Assembly (NCBI RefSeq): GCF_004798865.1
Contig: NW_025335941.1
Span: 11,698,874-11,762,873, forward strand
Length of the DNA: 64,000 nt
From: Varanus komodoensis
Taxonomy: Eukaryota > Chordata > Lepidosauria > Squamata > Varanidae
Direction of reading: 5' to 3'
Shown one piece after another: positions 1 through 12,415 of the stretch. Positions within the stretch are counted from its first letter, which is position 1. Each line of letters starts with the position of its first letter. Made by a program: the position numbers and the translations under genes. Under the pieces are notes generated by a model. It saw nothing but the letters and a program-made list of their open reading frames with translations, did no database searches and was not told the origin of the DNA.

Positions 1-1075
1 GTACATTCTGAGACTTAAGCGGGAAGAAGGGGCATGCGTGAATGAAAATGTTGGGAGCTGGTTAGGGATTATCCCATGGAGATATCACTTCTACTGCTTT
101 TACGTAAATGAGTAGCTGATCAATGAAAGAAAAGCAAATACCCTTAATGGCCATAATAATAGGAACCTTTCTGCTTTGTTTATCTTGCATTAAGTGTGTT
201 CTGTCAATGGCAGATGGACCCAAGAAGATGAGATCTAGATAAACAGGGCTTGGAGAAGAGAAAAGGGGAACCTCTTCTAGTTATTAACTTACAGTGCTTA
301 CAATACATCTGCCTTGTAAATACTCAATCTGATAAGAAATGCTGTCAAACACTAGAGTTGAACAAATTATGCTAAGTGGACTACGAGCTATTTCACACGG
401 GATGTTTCTTCTTATTAGCTGGAATTAACTCTGTAGGGAAAAACAGTGTATCTATAGCGTACAATTGTGGAACTATGGTTGCTTAGGGGCAACACTGAGG
501 GAGGAAGGGAACAGGGAGCCGCCTCCACATATTAAAGTTCAAATAGGATTACTCCACAGGATTCACTGGATGTCAGCCAGTTTGCTAGTCTCCTCATGGA
601 GGGACTGTTGTTACAGACTATTCAGTGGACCCATGCTCTAGGTTTGTAGGACAAAGGCATAAATCTCTTTGCTTAAAAAGGTGATTATTTGATTTGGTTT
701 GGAATGATTTGTGCTGTTAACATTACTAAAGTCTGTGGGTATGAAAAAATAAGCACAACTGCTGCCTTTAAAAAGGGAGAAAGAACCTGGTTTGTTTTTG
801 CAATGTAATTGAATTGACTCCAAAGGCTGGCTCCCAGTTGAACAGCCGCTCTTCGTAACATCTGGCCCATCTTAGGCTTGCCTTTCCTCGCTTTTTGTTC
901 TGGCTTTAGACCTGTCTCTTCTGCAGTATTAATGATTTCTGCTTTGCACTACATGTAGGTCTTCTGCAATATTGGGAAGACTGATGTGCACTCAGCCCTG
1001 GTATGTCAGTGCTGGACAGGTGCAAGTACAACTCGGAGTGTGCTTGCCAGAGAGTGACTATAATGCCTTCCATAT
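1..1075. other. Unique sequence, nothing recognised
   Basis: No exon, repeat or RNA gene could be recognised here. Composition is mixed and moderately AT-rich. Open frames are short, and two overlapping ones near 640-870 on the minus strand look like chance. Confidence 0.5.
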
Positions 1076-1077
1076 GG

Positions 1078-1120
1078 CGCACAGTCCTTTGTGTCTACCT
1101 AGAAGCGAGCCCCATTCAGT
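1078..1120. repeat. Half copy of palindromic MITE family A
   Basis: The words GTCTACCTAGAAG and GAGCCCCATTCAG follow each other as they do in the copy near 48.52 kb (GTCTACCCAGAAGTAAG, CCCATTGAG). Only one arm is present. The match is short and diverged, so the assignment is tentative. Confidence 0.4.
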
Positions 1121-1280
1121 GATTATTATTGATTTAATTTCTGTACTGACCATTAGCCAAAGATCTCTGAGCAGTTTGCAATGGTATGTACAAACAATAC
1201 CATAAAGTACAATAAAATCATGTCAAAAAGGGAAACAGATAAAATTAAAAACACCTAAGCACATACAATGAAGAATAACT

Positions 1281-1350
1281 CAGGAAGGAAGAGAGAGAGA
1301 CAGAGAGAGAAAGGAAGGAAGGAAGAAAGGAAGGAAGAAAGGAAGAAACC
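1281..1350. repeat. Purine-rich GGAA/GA microsatellite
   Basis: About 70 bases are almost pure purine on the plus strand, built from AGGA, AGAG and GGAA units with very few interruptions. Such purine mirror-like tracts can form triplex DNA. No coding content. Confidence 0.85.
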
Positions 1351-2197
1351 TGGGAGTTTCTGTCATAGCCTTTTATAATTTGGGTTTTTTCATCTTTTTT
1401 TTTTTTCTTTTTGGCATCTGACATTTCATACTATTGCTTCTAAAAAAGAAATCGCAAGTTTTTAAAAGTGTCTCCTTCTTATCCTCCTGGCCGGAACCAA
1501 CATCTGCTGTAAAAAGCATTCTAAATGTATTTAGATGATCTGGTTAAAGTTTCAGCTGCTGTCAGTCTATTCAATTGGATCTATGCCAGTTTTATAGTAA
1601 TTATGGATACAGTCTGTACCATTTTCCTCTCTTGTGCTCCATATGAAATGTTTTTAGAGTGGCTTTTTGAATCCAATTCATTTGCAAGGAATGTCTTGTT
1701 TCTGTATTTTGCTGAATTCACAGATCATCTCTGTGTCTGAATGATCTGTGGCAAAACATCAGAGCATGTTTTACCACCGCTAAATCAAATACTTATTCAG
1801 ATTCAGCATGTATTTGAATCTTCTTACATTAAGCAAAATGCTCCTTTTTTCCTTGCTCTTTTTCTCAACTATCTCTCAAAGCAACCACCACTGTCAGATG
1901 TTTTCACTCCATTTTAATTATAGGTCCTGCAAGGAAAGCAGTTTCTCTCCCCAACTCGGGGTGGTCTTTCTCTTTCTTTGCTGCTGGGAGGGATTGCACA
2001 ACAAAATAAGCTGCACTGCATGGAGCCTCATCAGCCATCCTGCCCCTCTACGCATTCAAAAGATAATCAGATGCATTGTGCGCCCCACTCCCTGCTCAGT
2101 CCTCCTTCAGGGATCCAGAGAACCCCTTGGGAGCATCAGAGTTCCCCCCCCCTTCCACTTGTCAGTGGTAGTGGGGAGCAGGGGAGTGGAGCAGGGC
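1351..2197. other. AT-rich unique sequence upstream of an L2 copy
   Basis: No repeat or gene was recognised. A plus-strand open frame starting at 1,808 runs through here into the L2 copy. Its first 130 or so residues match nothing I know, so that frame is best read as chance sequence joined to LINE sequence. Confidence 0.45.
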
Positions 2198-3634
2198 AAC
2201 GTGCTAGAGCAGGTGGTAGAGGGACAACTCCAAGCACTTTTGGATGAAACAGATTATCTGAACCCATCTCAGTCTGGCTTCAGACCCGGGTATGGTACTG
2301 AATCTGCCTTGGTCACCCTGTACGATGACCTGTGCAGGGAAAGAGACAGGGGGAGTTCATCCCTGTTGGTTCTCCTGGACCTCTCAGCGGCTTTCAATAC
2401 CATCAACCATGGTATCCTTCTGGATAGGCTAGCAGGATTGGGGGTCGGAGGCACTGCTTTGCGGTGGTTCTGCTCCTGTCTCAATGGCCGATTCCAGAAG
2501 GTGGTGCTGGGGGACTATGGCTCTGCACCATGCAGCTATGCCATGGAGTCCCGCAGGGGTCCATTTTGTCCCCCTTGCTATTCAACATCTAGATGAAACT
2601 GCTGGGAGAGGTCATTAGGAGGTGCGGGCTGCGGAATCATCAGTATGCTGATGATACCTAGCTCTACCTCTCATTTTCAACTAATCCAGGTGAGGCAGTG
2701 GCTGTACTGAACCAGTGCCTGGTTGAGGTAATGGGCTGGATGAGGGCCAATAAACTGAAGCTCAATCCAGACAAGACGGAGGTCCTGTTGGTAGGTGGGT
2801 TGGCCTCGGGATGGGGGACCTGGGCCTTGTCCTGAATGGGGTTGCACTCCCTCTTATGGACAGGGTTCGCAGCTTCGGAGTGCTCCTCAACCCAGAGCTG
2901 TCATTAGAAGCTCAAGTAACAGCGGTGTTGAGGAGTGCTTTCCACCAGCTCCGGCTGCTCCATCAGCTGCGTCCCTACCTGGAGAACGATTGCCTGGCAA
3001 TGCATTGGTAACTTCCCGTTTAGACTTCTGTAACGCGCTGTACGTGGGGCTGCCCTTGAAGACGGTCCGGATTCTTCAATTGGTGTAAAACAGAGCTGCC
3101 AGGTTGCTGACGGGGACTGGGCGTTGTTCTCACATAACCCCAGTCCTCCGTCAGCTTCACTGGCTTCCTATTGAAGTCCAGGCCCAATTCAAGGTGTTGG
3201 TTATCACCTATAAAGCCCTCAACGGCTTGGGACTTGGATTTCTAAAGGAGCGCTTGCAGCCATATATGCCCTCCTGCCCCTTGAGATCGGCGGCAGAGGC
3301 CCTTCTCCGGGAACCCTCCGTGAAAGATATTAGGAGGGTGAATACCCGGAGGAGGGCCTTCTCTGCGGTGGCGCCCCACCTATGGAATGCGCTCCCCAGA
3401 GAGGTCTGCCTGGCACCATCATTATTTGTTTTTCGGCTCCAGGCCAAGACGTTTTTATTTAAATGATATTTTAACTGTTAATTGTTATCTTTATTTATTG
3501 GTTTTTTTAATCTGTCAAGATGTATCCGGATTTTAAGGTTTATTTTACATCTGTTTGTTGCTTTGTAAGCCTCCCCAAGGCTTTTTGTGAAGGGGGTGGC
3601 ATAAAAATGCTTTAAATAAATAAATAAATAAATA
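2198..3634 (+). mobile_element. L2-clade LINE, 5'-truncated, broken reverse transcriptase
   Basis: This is a non-LTR retrotransposon copy covering the reverse transcriptase and C-terminal part. Visible landmarks in order are FRPGYGTE near 2,283, LLVLLDLSAAF near 2,363, GVPQGS at about 2,545-2,562, HQYADDT near 2,641 (the catalytic YADD box), TSRLDFCNALYVGLP near 3,010, ITPVLRQLHWLP near 3,133 and a basic C-terminus ending KTFLFK at 3,466. The 3' untranslated part ends in AAAT repeats at 3,634, which is typical of the L2 clade. The frame is interrupted more than once: a stop follows FNI near 2,590, another follows the YADDT box, and the frame shifts between blocks. The endonuclease region is missing. 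The family assignment rests on motif order and tail. A related L2/CR1-group lineage is possible. Confidence 0.85.
3104..3466 (+). pseudogene. L2 LINE ORF C-terminal fragment
   Basis: A 120-codon open stretch encodes the region after the reverse transcriptase fingers and palm in L2-type LINEs. It contains ITPVLRQLHWLPIE, VITYKALNGLG, RRRAFSAVAPHLWNALPREV and a final KTFLFK. It belongs to the broken element around it and is not a host gene. The ATG is simply the first one inside the fragment. The same C-terminal block recurs near 49.13-49.35 and 59.81-60.07 kb. Confidence 0.8.
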
Positions 3635-3638
3635 TTTT

Positions 3639-3662
3639 ACACACACACACACACACACACAC
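3639..3662. repeat. (CA)n microsatellite
   Basis: Twelve uninterrupted AC units lie immediately downstream of the AAAT tail of the L2 copy. Tails of LINEs often seed such repeats. Confidence 0.95.
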
Positions 3663-3865
3663 CATTCTATATAGCACTGTATTGTGTGTATATATTGAAA
3701 TATATTGTTCTATTTATTACATATTTACTTTTTTTTACTGTGTAGCTTACTTTTTTTTAATCACCATAGTTGTTTATATTGTGTGAGCTTTATTGTTGTA
3801 CGCAGCCTTGGGGAGGTTTCCTGCCCTGAAAGGCAATCAAGGCACATTTGAAAGAAAAATTAAAG
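3663..3865 (+). repeat. Possible old LINE tail
   Basis: TTATTGTTGTACGCAGCC near 3,790, followed by a GGGGAGG / CTGAAAGGC pattern, resembles the 3' untranslated end of L2-like LINEs. No coding part is visible. Low certainty. Confidence 0.3.
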
Positions 3866-5771
3866 CTGTATGTAAATAGAATGGACACACAGTGGATATG
3901 TGGTGTCCAACCTTGATCTCCACTGTATTCTTCATAATGGGTGAACAGAACCTACATGTGTTTGCATGGCCTACACTTGTGCAAGGTACAGGTTGTGTAT
4001 GCAGCTCCTATGATGAATGGGGGGAAGTTGGATGTGGATCCTGTCAGTGTGTTGCCAAACCACATTTGTTTTGCACAGCTACATTGCTTGAACAATCCCA
4101 GTTCCTGTGTGGGTTAGCCAAATATTTGTGTTGTTGAGTCAAGCTGCATGCTATGCTTAATCTCTAGCATGCAGCCTCATCTTTTAAGTTCCTTTCAGTA
4201 ATTATGGGTATAGGGGGTGATGTGAGGATGGAGTAAGCAGTGTGAAGCTCTCCCTGTCCAGGCAGGGCTAGGAACCTTATCCATGGATGCTAGGCATGAT
4301 GGCTATACATTACTTTCCATATCAGAAGCAGCAGTATCCTTAGTATCAGTGAATGGAGAACATGCAGTATCCATATCGGATTCTCTGTGCTCACTTTTGT
4401 GTTAGAAGAGAAAGCAAAGGCAGCTGCAGGGGCAGCCCTTCTATTAGGCAAGGACGGCAGCTGCTGGAAGGTGATAGCATGGGGTTAGAAGAGAAAACTG
4501 CCTTGCCCTGTGCCATCCAGTCTGCTACCTACAGGTGAAGGGGAGGTCACTGCCCCATCATGAACGTCAAAGGAAGATTCAGTGGCCAGTCTGGTTTGGC
4601 TTTGTATATGAAATGGGAAGGAACATCATCTTCATTTCATTTAGCACAATGGCCAGCCCTGTGTCACCGCTAGTTACAGTGCTAAAGAAACATGCAGTAT
4701 GGCCCTGAGAGAATGACCAGTGGTTCTCCACTGCAAGGGGAGATTGCAGTACTGGAAGAGCCTGTACTGGCTAAAGTCACCTTATTATGTCAGCTGCCGT
4801 GTAGTCTTCCGCCCTTCCCTCCCTCCCTCCCTCCTTTGATGTTTGATGCAAGAAAAACAATGAAGATGCATGGAATTTCAAAAATACATTCTGTTATATA
4901 CATTTGTGGGCCAGATAACTTCATTAGTTGTCTGAAAAGTAATACTTAGCTGATGTGTACATATGAGTGTGCATGAGTGCACACTAAGGATGTGAATATC
5001 TGTCAAGTTCAGTTTCTCATTTTTCAAAGTTAAGTTTATTCCATCCTGTTTCCACATCACATTGCAATTGTGTGCATAGAAATTTGTGCATATTTTATGA
5101 GTGTGTCTAAAAATGTGTGCTTTTTAAATATTAGATCCAATTTTTGAAGGCTAATTTTCCTGAGATAAAGTACTTTTGTCTATATGTCCCTGTTATATAT
5201 GCAGTTTTTTGAACAGTTTCCTCTACTATGTACATTCTTGTATGCATTTGCAGGATGCCCAAACTATGATTGGGCTAGTTGGTACATGTAGTTCCAGTCC
5301 CCACTCACACATTCATAGAGCACATGAGAGAAATGTCTTCATACAGTTCTGAGCTCTGCTTAGCCTCCCTCCCTTGTCCTGAATAAACGAAACCGCACTT
5401 TGCTCACACAAATGATCTCAATTTCTGCTGCCCCCTAAGTCATTTTCAGTGCTGTTCTAGAGGGCCTTTGGCCCTCAGCAACCTGAGCAGGGGGACACAT
5501 GGAGTTGCAAAAGAGGGAAGGAGCAGGTATGTCAAAATTCTGCAAGCAAAAGTTCATTTGCAGTTCCTAAGATCAACTCCATATAAATAGATATTCCTGT
5601 GTTGTGGCACCAAAGACTTTGGAACTGGTAAGGTAAGTTGTTGAAAAGTTGCATGATCCATGACAGTGGTGCGATTAATTTTATTTGCATTTGAAAAAAA
5701 ATAGCAATGTTGTATTTGTCTTATGTAAATTGAGTATGAAGAGTTGCTAATCAACTGCTATTTTTTCTTAA
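3866..5771. other. Unique sequence, nothing recognised
   Basis: No gene or repeat could be supported apart from a short CCCT run near 4,818. Small open frames are scattered and show no family resemblance. Confidence 0.45.
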
Positions 5772-5773
5772 TA

Positions 5774-6504
5774 CGAGGTATGTCCAGAAAGTAATGAGAA
5801 TGATATTTTAAAAATTCTTTTAATGAAAAAATTTACAATTGAAGATTGCCCCCTTCAAAGTATGTACCTTGTGAGTGTACCCAATGCTCCCAGCAATTTT
5901 TCCATTCTTCATAGCATCCCTGGATGTCTTCAAGTGGGATGGCATTCAGAGCCTACGTGGTGGCTCTTTCGACACTATCCACACTACCAAAGTGGTGTTC
6001 TTCCAAACCATTCTTCATCTTTGGGAGCATGAAAAGTCACAAGGAACCAAGTCAGGTGGATGGGGAAGCACGTGATGTGTTTTTCAGCGAAAAACTCTCT
6101 GACAGCCAAAGCGCTGTGACTTGGCGCATGGTCGTGATGAAGGATCCAAGTTGAGCTGATCTCAACTTGTGCCATCAGCACACTTGTGCAGATGATTGTG
6201 CAGCTTCTCCATAAGCTTTCCTCACCATTTCCAAAGTTTCTGAAGCACTTTTATCCAATTTCAGACAACATTTTATTGTGTACTGCTGTTCCAAACTCGC
6301 TTGCATTTTTCGAAATATGAGGCACTTGAACAGATTGTCACAAAAGAGAATGTCTTGACTCTGACAGGACCGGAGTGCAACTGATCAGTGGTGTAACATA
6401 TACCTGGCACCCCACCCCAATTGACCTTGGCCAGCTTCCGCCTTCACAGAGAGCCCTTCTCAAGCACAGGGACTTCATCCTCATTATATTCTGGACACAC
6501 CTCA
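5774..6504 (-). mobile_element. Internally deleted mariner DNA transposon
   Basis: The left end begins CGAGGTATGTCCAGAAAG and the right end reads CTTTCTGGACATACCTCG-like in the reverse sense (ATTCTGGACACACCTCA), so the element has terminal inverted repeats. It is flanked by TA at 5,772-5,773 and 6,505-6,506, the mariner target site. The length is 731 bp against about 1.3 kb for a full mariner. On the minus strand two transposase pieces are visible. One is an N-terminal piece with KLDKSASETLEMVRKAYG near 6,205-6,265. The other holds the catalytic-domain words WILHHDHAPSH and, in a shifted frame, PDLVPCDF. The middle, including the first catalytic aspartate, is gone. The copy is dead and could only have moved with help from another transposase. 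Confidence 0.88.
5984..6181 (-). pseudogene. Mariner transposase catalytic fragment
   Basis: This short minus-strand frame carries WILHHDHAPSHSALAVREFF. It corresponds to the HHDNAPxH motif holding the second catalytic aspartate of mariner transposases. The third aspartate region (PDLVPCDF) is present just beyond but in another frame, which indicates a small indel. The N-terminal helix-turn-helix region lies immediately upstream on the same strand, with about 100 residues of the family missing between them. Non-functional. Confidence 0.8.
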
Positions 6505-6506
6505 TA

Positions 6507-7992
6507 TACTCCATAGTTCCCAGCCCTAATGTTCTACTACACAATAGAATTGTATTGAAGTCAAGTGTTCATACAATTTGAATAAGAAAACAGCATTTGT
6601 CAAGGAATCAATTAACAATAACTATTTCTAAGATGTAATTTGCTACTAAGTGGATTCGTGAAGCATCAACTGGATTATTAATACTCTGCAGTACATGCTA
6701 CACGTCAAATATGTTCACTATTTGATATAACATCCAGTAATGACGAGAGAGAATCCCCCTAAGGGAAATGGGGTGTTAAACTTGAAGCTTGTCCTGGTAA
6801 AAGTTAGCAAAACTTAATTGTTTAGATGCTATGGCATTTCAAGATGCTTCATTCAATGAGCATGTGCTCAAACACATTCAGGACTATGCATAGATAGGTG
6901 CTCTTTCCTGCCAGTTTGAAGTCATGGTAATGGCTTGTTTGGCCCTGGGCATCCAATGAGTTATGCTATTAAGCATTTATGTTTTTCCATTGCCTTTTTT
7001 TTTTTTTGCCTGCGGAAAATGTTATCATATTGATTCCTTCTGAGGGCGACTGCATGGGTCCCCTGACCTTGGGAGTCCCTCTCCCGTATTTTCCCCACAT
7101 GTACACCTGTTAGAGCAGTACCTCCAAATGCAATCAGCACATGAATGACTGTGTACTAATAATTCCTTCCTTCATGTAAATCTTTCATCTATGAATATCC
7201 AGTTCCCTAGGGTGAAATGCTAATAAGGTTCTATTTGGTGAATTCACAACTCTTAACACCCCACAAGCACATTTTGGTAAACTGTAGTTGTTTTTAACTC
7301 AAAATATGGATCAAAATGCCCTAACCTAACATCCTGGCCTCTGTGATTAGATTAACCTTTCTGCATAAGGGAATTTGAATGGCTAGGAATGTGTAAGGCC
7401 CAGGACTCATGAAGTGCTGTCTGAAAGAGTTCAGAACGATGAACAGCACAGGAAAAAGCACTATAGAAAATCTCAAGTCTCAGCTACGATGATTAGTGCT
7501 AAAAATATTGATGGTATATGTAAGTGCTGCACTGCTTTACTCAGTCTTCACCTCTCTTCAGTCTGTGATTGGAGGTAACAAAGGGATTCCCTTGAGCACT
7601 AATCACTCACCATTGTGAGGGGAATTGGCACACAGGGGGATTTCCACATTACCGCAGATCATTGAGTGTCTGGGACCTGCAGGAGGGACACCAAGCTTCC
7701 ACTGGACAGAGATTGTTCACCCGTGATTCATACACATTTAATGGCAAGCATAGCTGGCTCCAAACCCAACAGGGAGTGGCAATTGCTATGCAAGAACAGC
7801 AGACTGAAGGGGAAGGACATACAAGCCAAATTCTGATTAGCCATTGGGCAGCAATCCATATGTACTGAACCAGTGCATGGGAGTATGCAGGGAATTGACC
7901 TGAAGGTTCAAGTATGCCTCAGAGTGCCTGACAAGGATGGCAAAAGTGGTTCAAATAAAGGTATTTGTTGATGTAAATTAAAACTGCTAAGT
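6507..7992. other. Unique sequence, nothing recognised
   Basis: Apart from a T homopolymer near 7,000, no repeat or coding signal was found. Confidence 0.45.
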
Positions 7993-8079
7993 CTGCAATC
8001 CAATGCACACTTGCCTTGAGGGACATCCCACTGAACTCTGTGAGTTTCCTTCTGAATATACTTGCATATGATTGCTGCA
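7993..8079. repeat. Palindromic MITE family A, full-length copy
   Basis: The copy starts CTGCAATCCAATGCACAC and ends with the partial inverse CATATGATTGCTGCA. The centre has CCCACTGAACTCTGTGAG, which folds on itself. This layout (GCAATCC...CCATTGAACTCAATGG...GGATTGC) recurs as half copies near 48.52 kb and probably 1.08 kb. No coding capacity. Confidence 0.6.
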
Positions 8080-8342
8080 TAATGTATTTTCTCCAAGCCA
8101 TCAATTTCTTGAGCTTGTGGGAGTGGGGCTGTTTTGAACTCAGAACTCTCCTAGTGACAAAGCTTTCCTCTGTGATTTCAGTAGAAGTGCCAGGTCTTAC
8201 ACATGCCCCTTTTATGTGTGCAGAATTGCCCTTTCCTCAGTTATTAAATGGGAAAGTTGGATGCACACAATCACAACATAGTTTTGCAAGAGACCAGTGC
8301 AGACAAATGAGGGATCTGACCCAACTAGCAGAGTTTGCTTTT
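8080..8342. other. Unique sequence between repeats
   Basis: The plus frame 8,016-8,381 starts inside the MITE and ends inside the BovB tail, so it is not a gene. Confidence 0.5.
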
Positions 8343-8513
8343 CTGTTGTTGTTTAGTCGCAAAGTCATGTCCGACCTATAACGACCACATGGACAACATT
8401 CCTCCAGGCTTTCTTGTTCTCCACCATCTCTCAGAGTCTACCCAATTCCACACCCACTGCCCCAGTGACTCCATCTAGCCATTCCCAAATTGGCCTTCTA
8501 CCCACTTTCCTCA
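8343..8513 (-). mobile_element. RTE-BovB LINE 3' end fragment
   Basis: Reading from the plus strand, TTGTTGTTTAGTCGCAAAGT begins the reversed 3' terminus. CATGGACAACATTCCTCCAG follows, matching the better preserved copy at 12.4 kb. Only about 170 bp of the C-terminal coding end and tail remain. It is more diverged than the other BovB copies, so probably older. The inner boundary is approximate. Confidence 0.8.
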
Positions 8514-11500
8514 AGTGGAAAAAAAGCAAACATGAAAAAGAAGAAAATTCAGCATGATTATGAATGTTCATTGTAGCACCAAAGCCCCACTTTCATAAGG
8601 TCTATTGATGCTATACTGCAGAGATTATTTTCCCACTATATTGTGATTAGCTAGATCTTGATGCTGTTTGTTGTGTCCAGATTTAAGGTTTAAAAATGTG
8701 TTATCAGTAGTAACTCAGTTTTGTACCAATAGTTAATGGTAGGCCTCAGGATATTAAATATGTCAAAGCTTAGAAGAAGACAAAGAGCTTTCAATGCATC
8801 ATGTATTTGGTACTCAGCAAATTACAAATTGACTGCAAATCTTCATGCATGTGTTTCGGTGTTACAGGAAGTTACCTTCCCTCATTATTAGAAAGTCTCT
8901 AGTCAATCAACTACTTTCCCTGCCCCCTTCCCCACAGAGATAAAAGATGTTCTTTCATTTCTGCAAAACACTGCAGCTACCAGTCTGCTCCTCTGTGAGT
9001 CAAGAATCTTAAAAAAAGGATAGTATTTTGGTGAAGTGCTGGTAGGTAGCAGGACCTGCCAGCTTCAGGTTCTTCAATTTGGTGGGTCCTCCTAATCAGA
9101 AGAATGGTTAACCAGTGACCAGGACCAGGAGAGGGGAGGTAATCGAAGAGCATGTAAACACCCCCACACCCAGAACAAACTCTTTCAGGGAACCAGTAGA
9201 ATCAGGATCCTTGGCTGTGTTCATCCCCAGACTGTAGTCACCCCCATAATCACTACCTAATCCTCAAGAGGATGGAAACTTGCTCAGGTCATTGTTTGCT
9301 TGGTTATATGAGGTGCCTCATCAGCAGAGTCCTGCTCAAGAGCATGAACTACAACTATAGCCTGGATCAGCCCCTACCCACAATACCCAAGAATTATGGG
9401 GCAACCAGATAGAGCACTGAAACCCTCACCTGTTGCCTGTGAATGGAGCAGTTCCAATAGATCTCTCCTAGCTGAGTAAACTTCAACAATCTCTCTTGCT
9501 TACTACTGGCTACTGTGTGTTCTTGTGCAGCTTTGATACTGGGTACAGGAGGCCATAACTGAATGTCATTTCTTTGTTTTATATGTGTGTGTACACATGT
9601 GTGCATAAATGCCCAAACACACCTGAAGAACATCTTTAAAAATATATGAAAACAATTTTTCATTAATGCCATCTAATTTTGTGGCTAGTAAGAGGTCCTC
9701 ATTCCACAGCAGCTTTATTATCCTGTTGCAATATTTTCATAATACCAGTGCCTCAGGAATTTGAACTTGGCAACTGCTTGCATAAAATGCCCCTCTCCAA
9801 CTAATCTATGCATCCAACATATTTTTCATTTGCCTTAATATCGCAGTTCCATTCTTTTCTACTATCAAAATGTGGCACTGAATGCATATTTGGGGAAGGG
9901 ATGCCTATTTAACTGAAATAAATATCTCTTCAGAGGAGAGATGCATGCAAGCATTGCACTACACATTTTCAGAGGATATTTTGTAATCACAAAAGATGTA
10001 AATAGCTGGAATACTGGGTAAAAGCATTCTATAGTAACATGGACCAAAAACTGGACAAATTGTTTTAGCTCTAGTTATGTGAGAAAGCATAGCTCACAAG
10101 TAAGCAATAATGGAAAAGTAGCTCCATATAGTTGCTCTTATGTCTGAATGAATCTTTTCATCCCTTGCTGGCATAACTTGCTGTGTCGAACCTCAATACC
10201 ACTAAAACAGCTTGAAATGTAGAAAAAGTGTTTCTTAGCTGTACTCTAATACATCTCCCTTTCATATCATCATGGAACTGATTCTCTAGATCCATTTCAA
10301 CTGGGCTTCCATTCCGTTCCATTCCATTCCATTTTGTTAAAATTATCAGTGGTCCAAGTGCTAATCAGCACTGGAATGCTGGGTCTGGGAGCTGCTGTCC
10401 AGACTTCTCAGAATTCCCTTGATGTAGTTTGACCAGGCAAACCTACTTAAAAGAACTCATGAGTGTAGTAAGTGATCCAGCAGAGAGCTTCTTTAAATCT
10501 TGAGCTAGACCTAAGGGGTATCTTCATGCAGGGACCCATCAGGGTGCAATTCAAAGCATATATATTTATATAATCTGTCATATACTGTTTAGGACAGGGG
10601 TAGACAAGTTCAGGTAACCTGGGAGCTTTTTCTCTGAAATGCTGCACCACACATGGTGTGTTTCATGAGGCACTGCATACTCCACTGAGTGTTGGAAAAA
10701 GACAGCCTTTGACTGCTGATTTGTGATGCAAAACTCCTGAGGAAGCCTAAAATGTCCAACCTGTGATTGTCCGTATATGAGATTTGTCATTTTAGACTTC
10801 AATAGAGAAGTGAATAATCTAAAAATGTTAACATTTTGCTTCTTAGCAAATGAGAGTAAGATGCATTGGCTTCCTTAGTCTTTGTCAGAACATCAGCAAT
10901 ATTTTTGCAAATGCCACCATTAATTTCAGTGGCACCAAGTGAGTTGCTCACTCTTCGTTTAGGATCTACTCCTTGGCTCAAATCACGTTCCTTCAGTCAT
11001 TGATCATTGGATGGTTTCTCAGGTTGTGTGCAGGTTTTCCTTCATTCTGAAAGACTGACATAGCTTTCCTAAGGCTTGGGCATGTGCAGACCTTTAAGCT
11101 GAGGAATGCTGGAATTTTGCTCCTTCCTTTTTGCCCTTGGCCAGGGAATATGGCCTCTGAAATCTTCTCTGAAATGCAGTTTCACTTTGGGGCTGAGAGA
11201 GGTTCAGCACCCCACTGCCCTGAAACATTCAACCTCTTGGCAGCATGGGCATAATATGGTCACAGTGGCTGGGACCAGTTTGCAGCTATGGTGCTGTATT
11301 GAATGAGCTATACACAGAGAGAAACATTGCCAGAAGCCCACATCAGGAGGACAGCACAGGGCTGGGATCCTTGTTGTCAGCAAGAGTCACCACAGCCATG
11401 CGAGTGCAGTTTTATTCAGCATGCGACCTGCTTAAAACCCAAGAAGCCACAGAATGGATTAGACACTAATGTGCATCTTGGCTTCCTTTTGCTTTAAATT

Positions 11501-12415
11501 TCTGTCACTGATGAAAGCTCTTTGAAGGAGTATCTCCACTCATAATGCTGTATCTATAGGCCTCCAGACCACAGAGAAGCACCTAGAGGAGAGCAAAAGC
11601 TGTAAATTTTCAAGTAACATTGAAGAGTGTATTTTCTCTAGCCCAGTTCAGGTGTTTCTAAAATGGGTGGGCTAAACATGAGCGTTGGGAAGTTTTATGA
11701 ATGCCTGAAGAAGACCCTTGAAAATCTTGCTGTAGCCCTTGAATGTTCCACACGGGATACTCAATGTTCTAAAGTTTTAAAATGGGGAGCCAGATTGTGG
11801 CCTGGACCAATTTAGTGGGCTGGATGACATCTCCCTCTGTCCTCTTCCAGCTGCACTCCACTTGCTTTTCCTTTCTCCTGCCACAGGCAGTACTTGGGGA
11901 ATGGGCAGGCTTTTCAGAGTGAGCCCAGACCTCTGAGGACCCTCCCTGTTTTGAAAGAATGCCATGCATTTTTCTTGCTTTGTACTCTCCCAGCTTTCAG
12001 TTGTTGCTATGCTGTACTAAAACAAATATCAAAAGTTGTCATAGTAACAAAAGGGGGTGCAGGCCCTATAAAGGAACGTTGACACTTACCTCAAAAATGA
12101 ATTTTACTGTAAGAGAGAGAGCAAATGCCTTTTCATCACTTTGTGACTGCGGTAGTAGAGATCTTTGTGTGCAAGCGAGTATTTTGCTCACACAACATCA
12201 GAGATGGAACTTTCGTGCCTCCTCATATTCAATGCTTTCCAACAAAGTCACTTTGCAGATTCTGATGAAAGTCTTCAAGTGATGTGCAGTCATAACATAT
12301 TCTAAAAGGGCAAATGTCAGAAAGTGTACCTTGGCTTTAGCATTGCTAAAAAATTATAATGTAGAATCACATACAAAACACAGCATACTTTGAAAAGGAT
12401 CAAATGAATGACCTT
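8514..12415. other. Long unique stretch, nothing recognised
   Basis: Nearly 4 kb without a recognisable gene or clear repeat, except a short ATTCC run near 10,311-10,333. Open frames of 60-107 codons on both strands match no family I know and are at chance length. A CAGGGGTAGACAAG word near 10,594 resembles a hAT end, but no partner end was found. Confidence 0.45.

Noticed and set aside
1808-2596. 262-codon plus frame as a host gene
   Set aside because: Its second half is L2 reverse transcriptase and the first half is unrelated upstream sequence read through by chance.
10594-10802. CAGGGGTAGACAAG as the left end of a hAT element
   Set aside because: No matching right end or 8-bp duplication could be found downstream.
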